Below, one piece after another: positions 1-5,439 of a DNA stretch of 6,969 nt. Within the stretch, counting starts at the first letter, position 1. The number at the start of each line of letters is the position of its first letter. The DNA is from JALSHZ01 sp964614535 (GTDB lineage Bacteria; Pseudomonadota; Gammaproteobacteria; UWMA-0217), in the NCBI GenBank assembly GCA_964614535.1, contig CAZTOZ010000040.1, positions 1 through 6,969 on the forward strand, in the 5' to 3' direction. The notes under the pieces are model-generated. The model did no database searches. It was given only the letters and a program-made list of their open reading frames with translations, and was not told where the DNA came from. A program made the position numbers and the translations under genes.

Positions 1-581
1 AGGCTACCGGGCGGATCGTCATCGCCTTTGCCGGCAGTCTGAAAGCGTGGCATGGGATCGACATCCTGCTCGACGCCTTCCGCGAACTCCACCGCCGCGT
101 CACCGGCGTCCACTTGCTGATCATCGGAGACGGCCCCCTGCGGCAGTGGATCGAAGGCTATGTTCGCGGCGCCGGGTTGGAGGAGCGGATCACCCTGACC
201 GGCTGGCGTGCCCATGACGAGGTGGCCGCCCTGTTGAGCGCCGCCGATATTACCGTGGCCCCCTACCCTGAACTGGAGGATTTCTACTTCTCGCCACTGA
301 AACTGTTCGAATACCTGGCGCTGGGCAAGGCCATCGTCGCCAGCCGCATCGGTCAGATCGAGGATCTGCTCGAGGCGGACCACCACGCGCTGCTGACACC
401 GCCGGGCGATACGCTGGCCCTGGCCGATGCCCTGGAGCGGCTGGTGACCGACGAACCACTGCGTCGCCGGCTCGGCCAGGCAGCGGCCCTGCTCGGCGGC
501 AGTTTCACCTGGCGAGCCAATGCCGACGCGGTGGCAAGGACGATGGCGCGATTGACCAGGCGGGAGGTGACGGCACCATGA
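1..581 (+). CDS. GT4-family glycosyltransferase, C-terminal part (5' truncated by window edge)
   Basis: Open from the window's left edge; the first complete codon is at base 3, giving 192 visible residues. A TTG at 114 lies in the middle of the conserved fold and is not the start. The visible part is the nucleotide-sugar-binding C-terminal Rossmann domain of a GT-B retaining glycosyltransferase. It shows a GSLKAWHGID segment (residues 11-20), LIIGDGPL (39-46), and the donor-binding block SPLKLFEYLALGK (97-109) with E103 as the probable donor-contacting glutamate. The first glutamate of the classical E-x7-E motif appears to be replaced by an aromatic residue (Y95), as happens in the 'KLFEYMA' branch of GT4. 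The enzyme would transfer a sugar from an activated donor to a glycan or lipid acceptor at the cytoplasmic side of the inner membrane. Its stop overlaps the ABC exporter start (ATGA), so its product is probably linked to that exporter. Donor and acceptor cannot be read from the sequence. Confidence 0.9.
   Translation, partial: ATGRIVIAFAGSLKAWHGIDILLDAFRELHRRVTGVHLLIIGDGPLRQWIEGYVRGAGLEERITLTGWRAHDEVAALLSAADITVAPYPELEDFYFSPLKLFEYLALGKAIVASRIGQIEDLLEADHHALLTPPGDTLALADALERLVTDEPLRRRLGQAAALLGGSFTWRANADAVARTMARLTRREVTAP
562..570 (+). promoter_or_regulatory. Strong ribosome binding site for the ABC exporter
   Basis: GGGAGGTGA lies 7 bases before the ATG at 578, inside the last codons of the glycosyltransferase gene. 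Bases 563-570 (GGAGGTGA) match the 16S anti-Shine-Dalgarno over eight positions. This decides the start at 578 and suggests high, coupled translation. Confidence 0.8.
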
Positions 582-2389
582 AAGGCCTCCGATGGCCACT
601 GCGCCGGGCACAACTGGCCAGCCTGGTGCGGCTGTTCAGGCTGTTCGCCCCCCATCTGCGCCCCCACCGCAGACGGATGATACTCGCCTGGTTGTTCATG
701 CTCGGCGCCACCGCCGCCTATCTGGCCAAACCGTGGCCGCTGAAACTGATCTTCGACTACGCGCTACTGCCCACCGAAGGGGCCGCCAACGGCTTTTTCG
801 CCGGCTGGTCGGCATCGGCGCTGGTGGCCTTCGCCGCCACCGCAGTGCTGGTGATCGCGCTGCTGCGCGGCATCTTCGGCTACGGCCAGACCTATCTGAC
901 CGCCTACATCGGCCAGCGGGTCATCGCCTCGGTGCGCAAACGGTTGTTCCGTCATATCCAGCGGCTCTCCCACTCGTTCCACGACGAGCAGCACAGCGGC
1001 GACCTGCTCCTGCGGCTGACCGGCGACATCCAACTGCTGCGCGACCTGCTGGTCAACGCCGTGCTGCTGATCACGGAACGGCTGCTGGTGATGGTGGCGG
1101 TGGCCGCCATCATGCTATGGATGGACTGGCAACTGGCGCTGGTGGCGCTGGCAGTGATGCCCGCGCTGGCGCTGGTCTCTTTCCGCGTCTCCGGCAAGAT
1201 CCGCCAGGCGACACGCAAGCAGCGGCGACGCGAGAGCCGCACCGCCAACATCCTTGCCGAGACCATCTCGGCGGTGCCGGTGATCCAGGCATTCGCCCGT
1301 GAGGAGTGGGAGGACGAACGCTTCGACCGCCAGCACAAGGCCAGCCTCAAGGCAGGACTGAAGGCCACCCGGCTGGAGGCCAATCTCAACCGGGTGGTGG
1401 AGGTGATTCTCGCCGGCGGCACGGCCGCGGTGCTCTGGTTCGGCGTCCACCGGGTCATGGCCGGCGCGCTCACACCGGGCGATCTGCTGGTCTTCACCGC
1501 CTACCTGACCGCCCTCTACAAACCGATCCGCAAACTGGCCACGCTCACCAGCCGGCTGGCCAAGTCGGCCGTCTGCGGCGAACGGCTGATCGCCATTCTC
1601 GAGACCCGGCCGGAGATCACCGACCTGCCGGACGCCAGACCGGCGCCACCATTTCAGGGCGACATCGTCTTCGATCACGTGGTCTTCGGCTACGATGCCG
1701 CACGCCCGGTGCTCGATGGCGCCAGCTTCCACATTCCGGCCGGCAAGACCGCGGCGCTGGTCGGCGGCAGCGGCGCCGGCAAATCCACCATCGCCCGGCT
1801 GCTGCTGCGCTTCTACGACCCGCAGTCGGGCCAGATACGGATCGATGGCGGCGACATCCGTGGCTACACGCTGCACTCGCTGCGCAGCCAGATCAGCATC
1901 GTCATGCAGCAACCCCATCTGTTCGCCCTGAGCATACGCGACAACATCGCCTACGGACGGCTGGAGGCAAGCGACGAGGAGATCGAGCGCGCCGCGCGGC
2001 TGGCCTGCGCCCACGACTTCATCACCACCCTGCCCGACGGCTACGACACGGTGCTGGCCGAAGGGGGCGCCAGCCTCTCGGCCGGACAGCGCCAGCGCAT
2101 CGCCATTGCCCGCGCCATCGTCCGCGACGCGCCGATCGTCATCCTCGACGAACCGATGACCGGCCTCGACCTCGACAGCGAGGCAGCGGTGCAACTGGCG
2201 CTGGAGCGGCTCACGGCCGGCCGCACCTGTCTGTTGATCACCCACGATCCGGCCAACGCCGCCCGCGCCGACATCATTCTCGAGGTCGGCGCCGACGGCC
2301 GGGTCGAACCGACCACCGCACCGGCGATCTTCCGGGCGGAGATACGACCCAGTCCGACAACGAAGACCATTGGGAGGAGATCGAGATGA
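578..2389 (+). CDS. ABC exporter, fused transmembrane and ATPase domains (MsbA-like type)
   Basis: A 603-residue half-transporter expected to work as a homodimer in the inner membrane, using ATP to move a substrate outward. The membrane domain has six probable helices, at about residues 34-52, 78-100, 158-180, 184-203, 272-292 and 300-316, with the usual exporter segment near 229-243 (TISAVPVIQAFAREE). The ATPase domain is complete: A-loop Y372, Walker A GGSGAGKST (396-404, K402), Q-loop Q444, signature LSAGQ (500-504), Walker B IVILDEP (520-526, catalytic E525), D-loop ending at D531 and switch H556. All key residues are intact, so it should be active. The start is set by the ATGA overlap with the glycosyltransferase and a near-perfect ribosome binding site. 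Its stop in turn overlaps the kinase start. Fold and ATPase assignment are firm. The substrate is inferred only from neighbours: a glycan, glycolipid or glycoconjugate fits best. A peptide or drug exporter cannot be excluded, though no C39 peptidase domain is present. Confidence 0.95.
   Translation: MKGLRWPLRRAQLASLVRLFRLFAPHLRPHRRRMILAWLFMLGATAAYLAKPWPLKLIFDYALLPTEGAANGFFAGWSASALVAFAATAVLVIALLRGIFGYGQTYLTAYIGQRVIASVRKRLFRHIQRLSHSFHDEQHSGDLLLRLTGDIQLLRDLLVNAVLLITERLLVMVAVAAIMLWMDWQLALVALAVMPALALVSFRVSGKIRQATRKQRRRESRTANILAETISAVPVIQAFAREEWEDERFDRQHKASLKAGLKATRLEANLNRVVEVILAGGTAAVLWFGVHRVMAGALTPGDLLVFTAYLTALYKPIRKLATLTSRLAKSAVCGERLIAILETRPEITDLPDARPAPPFQGDIVFDHVVFGYDAARPVLDGASFHIPAGKTAALVGGSGAGKSTIARLLLRFYDPQSGQIRIDGGDIRGYTLHSLRSQISIVMQQPHLFALSIRDNIAYGRLEASDEEIERAARLACAHDFITTLPDGYDTVLAEGGASLSAGQRQRIAIARAIVRDAPIVILDEPMTGLDLDSEAAVQLALERLTAGRTCLLITHDPANAARADIILEVGADGRVEPTTAPAIFRAEIRPSPTTKTIGRRSR
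2372..2380 (+). promoter_or_regulatory. Ribosome binding site for the phosphotransferase
   Basis: GGGAGGAGA sits 5 bases (8 from the GGGAGG core) before the ATG at 2386, which overlaps the exporter's stop as ATGA. It supports this start over the much longer open frame running upstream through the exporter gene. Confidence 0.7.
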
Positions 2390-3735
2390 ACCAGGCCATC
2401 GCCCGTCAGACACACTCCGCCGACACCGATCCCCTGGCACGCCTGTCGGCCGCCACCGATACCGGCCACATGCAGCGGCTGCTGGCCGGCCGCTGGCGCT
2501 GGGCAGCCAACCGGGATCTGGTGGTGCGCAACGTGGAGGTCCACCGGGTCTTTCCCCGGGGCGAGGCAAGCTTCGTCGTCAAATACCTGGTGACCCTGGA
2601 CGATGACGGCAAACCGCGGCAACAGACCCTGTTCGGGGAACTCCAGCCCGGCGATGCGACCACAGCCCGCCAGGCGGTGCTCGACAAACTGCGCAAGTCG
2701 CGGCGCAAGCAGATCGACCGCCTCGACGACAGCGACGCCATCGAGGCCGTCCCGGAACTGGGAATGCTGCTGCGCATCCCCGGTTACGACGAGAAGCTGC
2801 CGGGATTGTCACTGCTACATCAACCCAAACGGGCTCGGCGCCTGTTTCGCGAACGGTTGCCGCAGCACTGGGGACCATTCGACCGTCAACCCCGGCTGGA
2901 GATCCTCAACCACCGCCCGGCCAAGCGTTGCGTGATGCGCGCATGGGTGGACACCGCCGGTCGCCGCTCGGTGGTGCTGCGCAGCCTCAACGACAAACGC
3001 CGGCGCCACCAGGACAACCGGTACTACATGCAGATGCTCTGGGAAGCCGGTTTCGACGGGGCGGGCGACGACGACATCCGCATTCCCCGCCCGCTGTTCT
3101 GTGACGACCGCTTGGCGGTCATCGCCATCGAAGACATCCCGAACGCGGTCATGCTCAATGGCGAGAGCGGTCTGTCGCTGTCACGCGAGGCGGCAATGGC
3201 CGGAGAGGCGCTGGCCAAGCTGCACGGCACCCGGTGCCTGCTGCCGAGCCGTTACGGCGCCGACGAGGAGCTGGCGATGCTGGAAAAGTGGACCGTACTG
3301 ACGCAACGACTGCGGCCCGAGCTGGCCGCCATGCTCGATTGGGCGCTGAAGCTGGTTCGCCACCAGCTCTACCACCTGCCGACGGTGCCCGCCTGTCCGG
3401 TCCATCGCGACTACTACGGCAAACAGCTGTTGTTCGACGGGCGGCAGACGATCCTGATCGATTTCGACACCCTCTGCATGGGGGATCCGGCCATCGACAT
3501 CGGCAACTATCTGGCCCACCGCCGCTTCGAGATTGCCTCCGGCCAGCTGGGGTGGCACGACGTCAGCACCTGTTTTCTCTCCGGCTACGAGCAGCGCCGA
3601 CCGTTCCCGCTGGAAGACGCCATACTGGCCTGGGAGAACGCGGCGCTGTTGCGGCTGGCCTGTCTCTATGCGCTGCACACCGGCTGGGAAGCGGTCTCGG
3701 GCGCGCTGTTGACGAGTATCAGGGAGGGGATCTGA
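2386..3735 (+). CDS. APH/kinase-fold phosphotransferase, 449 aa
   Basis: A cytoplasmic protein of the aminoglycoside-phosphotransferase/choline-kinase fold. The catalytic loop is HRDYYGKQ (residues 340-347) with D342 as probable catalytic base. The metal-binding segment is LIDFDT (357-362, D359), followed by GDPAIDIGNYLA, the classic C-lobe ending of the APH family. The usual catalytic-loop Asn (HxDxxxxN) is Gln347 here. Upstream there appear to be two N-lobe-like beta segments, at about 46-86 (VEVHRVFPRGEASFVVKY) and about 170-203 (LEILNHRPAKRCVMRAW, then VVLRSL with R199 near the ATP-lysine position). Such proteins phosphorylate small hydroxylated molecules such as sugars or amino alcohols. 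At 449 residues it is longer than a typical aminoglycoside kinase (about 260-300), and the operon context argues against a resistance role. Phosphorylation of a sugar, lipid or glycan precursor for the neighbouring transferase and exporter is an inference. The frame is open far upstream, but the ATGA overlap and ribosome binding site place the start at 2386. Confidence 0.85.
   Translation: MNQAIARQTHSADTDPLARLSAATDTGHMQRLLAGRWRWAANRDLVVRNVEVHRVFPRGEASFVVKYLVTLDDDGKPRQQTLFGELQPGDATTARQAVLDKLRKSRRKQIDRLDDSDAIEAVPELGMLLRIPGYDEKLPGLSLLHQPKRARRLFRERLPQHWGPFDRQPRLEILNHRPAKRCVMRAWVDTAGRRSVVLRSLNDKRRRHQDNRYYMQMLWEAGFDGAGDDDIRIPRPLFCDDRLAVIAIEDIPNAVMLNGESGLSLSREAAMAGEALAKLHGTRCLLPSRYGADEELAMLEKWTVLTQRLRPELAAMLDWALKLVRHQLYHLPTVPACPVHRDYYGKQLLFDGRQTILIDFDTLCMGDPAIDIGNYLAHRRFEIASGQLGWHDVSTCFLSGYEQRRPFPLEDAILAWENAALLRLACLYALHTGWEAVSGALLTSIREGI
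3722..3730 (+). promoter_or_regulatory. Ribosome binding site for the outer-membrane barrel gene
   Basis: GGGAGGGGA overlaps the last codons of the phosphotransferase and lies 6 bases before the ATG at 3737. It favours this start over the in-frame ATG at 3773. Confidence 0.65.
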
Positions 3736-3736
3736 G

Positions 3737-5029
3737 ATGCGGAGGCCAAGATCTCGACACCACTTCAAGGGGATGGCGGCGATGTTGTTGTCGCTGCCAC
3801 TGGCGCTGTCGGCGGCCACCCTGTCTTCCAATCGGGGCAGTCTCGAAGCCGGGGCGCCGCCCGCTGCCCGCCACCCGCTCAGCGAGACCTTGAGCGTCGG
3901 CGGAAGGCTGGAGGCGGAATACCGTCAGGAGAGCGATTACGATCTCGATCGCCAGCGGGCCGACACGGTGGAGCTGCTGACACTGTTCCACCCCTCCCTG
4001 GCGCTGTCATGGCGACCGGCGCCACAGTGGTCGGTCTACGGCAATCTCGAATATGTCGATACCGGCATCTTCGCCGACGAGGCCGGCCGTGAATCGCACC
4101 CGGCCGAACTGCGGCTGGACAAACTGTTCATCGACCATCGCCGTGACGGACTGCTGCTGCGGCTGGGCCGGCAACGGCTCAAGGATCGGCGCGAATGGAT
4201 GCTGGACGACACCCTCGACGGCCTCCGCCTGAGCTGGCGGCACCCCGACTTCACGCTCACCGCCGCCTGGCTGCGCGAACGTGCTTTCACCGAGGACCTG
4301 CTCAACGGCGACGACGTCAAGGCCGTCGATCACCTCTGGCTGCACCTCAACGCACCACGCAGCAAGACACGCGACCAGGCCGTCTATCTGATGGTCCAAA
4401 ACGACCAGGAGAAGGACGAACAGGCCGTCTGGTTCGCGCTGCACAACCAGGGCGAGTGGGAGGATATCGACTACTGGGCCGAAGCGGCGGCAGTGGGCGT
4501 GGACAAACGGGGCAGACGGGGTGGTGGTTTCGGCTTCGATATCGGCGCCAGCTACCGGCTGATGAAACGTCCACGGATCTATGTCTACGGCGGTTATGCC
4601 TTCGGCTCCGGGGATCCGGACGACGTCGATCTCGGTTTTCGGCAGACCGATCTGCAGGACAACGCGGCCAAATTCGGCGGCGTGACCCGGATCGCCTATT
4701 ACGGCGAGCTGCTCGACCCCGAGCTCAGCAACCTGACGATCGCGACGCTCGGCATCGGCATCCGCCCGGTACGCAATGCCTCGATCGATCTGCTCTGGCA
4801 TGGCTACCTGCAGCACTATGCGCTGGATGAATTGCGGGAGTCCGACCTGGTCGTCGAACCCGACGGCCGGAATCACGACATCGGCCAGGCGGTCGATCTC
4901 GTGGTCGGCTATCGGATCCGGGGCCGGCTGCGCGCCGAGGCCATCTTTGCTCGCTTCTACCCCGGTAGCGCCTTTGCCGACCAGGATCCCGCCTCGCTGC
5001 TGAAACTGCAGTTACGCTACAACCTTTGA
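3737..5029 (+). CDS. AlgE-like outer-membrane beta-barrel (alginate export family)
   Basis: A 430-residue exported barrel protein. The N-terminus is a Sec signal peptide: basic residues 1-12, hydrophobic core about 13-26, cleavage likely near 26-27. The barrel begins near residue 50. Family signatures include LGRQRLKDRREW (143-154) followed by DDTLDG, YVYGGYAFGSGDPDD (282-296), FRQTDLQDN (301-309), and YYGELLDPELSNL (321-333). The last two are highly typical of AlgE and its relatives. Pseudomonas AlgE is an 18-stranded porin of about 490 residues that passes anionic alginate across the outer membrane. This protein is somewhat shorter, and its last residue is Leu (LQLRYNL), not the usual terminal Phe of the barrel assembly signal. 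It starts one base after the phosphotransferase stop, so it is co-expressed with a glycosyltransferase, an ABC exporter and a kinase. Export of a glycan is the likely role. No mannuronate polymerase, acetylase or lyase gene is visible, so alginate itself should not be assumed. Confidence 0.9.
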   Translation: MRRPRSRHHFKGMAAMLLSLPLALSAATLSSNRGSLEAGAPPAARHPLSETLSVGGRLEAEYRQESDYDLDRQRADTVELLTLFHPSLALSWRPAPQWSVYGNLEYVDTGIFADEAGRESHPAELRLDKLFIDHRRDGLLLRLGRQRLKDRREWMLDDTLDGLRLSWRHPDFTLTAAWLRERAFTEDLLNGDDVKAVDHLWLHLNAPRSKTRDQAVYLMVQNDQEKDEQAVWFALHNQGEWEDIDYWAEAAAVGVDKRGRRGGGFGFDIGASYRLMKRPRIYVYGGYAFGSGDPDDVDLGFRQTDLQDNAAKFGGVTRIAYYGELLDPELSNLTIATLGIGIRPVRNASIDLLWHGYLQHYALDELRESDLVVEPDGRNHDIGQAVDLVVGYRIRGRLRAEAIFARFYPGSAFADQDPASLLKLQLRYNL

Positions 5030-5061
5030 CCGGCCGTGGTGGAGATCGAACGGACCAACCA

Positions 5062-5084
5062 GTGGCCGGCAAGACGCCGGTCAT
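5062..5084 (+). terminator. GC-rich hairpin after the operon, possible terminator or 3' stabiliser
   Basis: Arms 5062-5070 and 5076-5084 pair over 9 bp (including two G-U pairs) around the loop AAGAC, 33 bases after the barrel gene's stop. No T-run follows, so it is not a classical intrinsic terminator. It may protect the mRNA 3' end or assist Rho-dependent termination. Confidence 0.3.
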
Positions 5085-5103
5085 CCGCCGACACCGGGCA
5101 ACC

Positions 5104-5141
5104 CTGGCCACGATCCGGTGGCGAACGAGCGTCGTGGCTGG
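5104..5141 (+). other. Long-looped inverted repeat in the 3' region of the operon
   Basis: Arms 5104-5113 (CTGGCCACGA) and 5132-5141 (TCGTGGCTGG) pair over 10 bp, including two G-U pairs, around an 18-base loop. A smaller hairpin follows at 5156-5169 (CGGTC, loop GCGG, GACCG), with a TTTT run at 5178-5181. Together with the hairpin at 5062-5084 they make a structured transcript tail. Chance pairing in GC-rich DNA is a real alternative. Confidence 0.3.
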
Positions 5142-5233
5142 CGAAATCGGGCGAACGGTCGCGGGACCGATCCGGTGTTTTCGCGGAACCGACGAGAGCG
5201 AGGCCCAACGAGTTGATTACGATGGGGGATGGT

Positions 5234-5261
5234 GAGACATTGGCGAGACACGAAATGTCTC
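5234..5261 (+). promoter_or_regulatory. Three GAGACA boxes at 11-bp spacing, candidate operator
   Basis: GAGACA occurs at 5234-5239 and 5245-5250, and its inverse TGTCTC at 5256-5261, so successive boxes begin exactly 11 bp apart. The outer pair extends to a perfect 8-bp inverted repeat, GAGACATT (5234-5241) and AATGTCTC (5254-5261), with centres 20 bp apart. All boxes therefore lie on about the same face of the helix, as for a cooperatively binding dimeric regulator. It lies 178 bases before the lipoprotein ATG. An RNA hairpin with a 12-base loop is an alternative reading. Confidence 0.4.
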
Positions 5262-5335
5262 CGACACCGCCATGCGGTTCGTGGAATCGTCCTGGCGGCC
5301 TCGCGAGGACCGCGCATTCTCTAGCCGCCGGGTGG

Positions 5336-5353
5336 ACGTCCGGCACCGGACGT
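5336..5353 (+). promoter_or_regulatory. 18-bp palindrome, candidate regulator binding site
   Basis: ACGTCCGG (5336-5343), spacer CA, CCGGACGT (5346-5353): perfect 8-bp arms about 86 bases before the lipoprotein ATG. The two-base spacer is too short for an RNA hairpin loop without opening inner pairs, so a DNA site for a dimeric regulator is the better reading. The regulator is unknown. Confidence 0.4.
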
Positions 5354-5439
5354 TGCCCGCAACCCAGGGATACACGACCAATGGCTCGGGATGAGTCTTT
5401 CCATTGACGAATCGACGACGAGAGGACCCGACCGCCATC

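Larger units (their letters stand above)
5030..5439 (+). other. Intergenic region with hairpins and candidate operators
   Basis: About 410 bases between the barrel gene and the lipoprotein gene. Several frames stay open here, as expected in GC-rich DNA, but none gives a recognisable protein. The region holds three hairpins near the barrel stop, a 10-bp direct repeat CGATCCGGTG (5111-5120 and 5168-5177), a triple GAGACA array, and an 18-bp palindrome. A possible -35 (TTGATT, 5213-5218) has only a weak partner GACATT at 5236-5241 after a 17-base gap. No confident sigma-70 promoter can be called, but the lipoprotein gene must have its promoter here if it is transcribed separately. Confidence 0.6.

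Noticed and set aside
1306..2385. Long upstream extension of the phosphotransferase frame, overlapping the ABC exporter gene.
   Set aside because: The extension is rich in Arg, Pro, Gly and His, typical of an out-of-frame read of GC-rich coding DNA. The exporter frame has complete ABC motifs, and a ribosome binding site plus ATGA overlap mark the true start at 2386.
1115..2569. A 484-residue open frame on the minus strand.
   Set aside because: It is antisense to the exporter, has no recognisable domain, and reflects the lack of stops opposite GC-rich codons.
2386..3735. Aminoglycoside resistance gene.
   Set aside because: The fold is shared, but the extra N-terminal length, the Gln in the catalytic loop and the location in a glycan export operon argue against an antibiotic-modifying role.
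5342..5356. Sigma-54-like promoter (GGCAC followed by TTGC).
   Set aside because: The GG to GC distance is one base longer than the strict -24/-12 spacing, and the GG-CAC half belongs to the 18-bp palindrome.
5036..5407. A 123-residue plus-strand frame starting at GTG just after the barrel gene.
   Set aside because: No ribosome binding site, no domain, and composition typical of non-coding GC-rich sequence. It spans the hairpins and palindromes.
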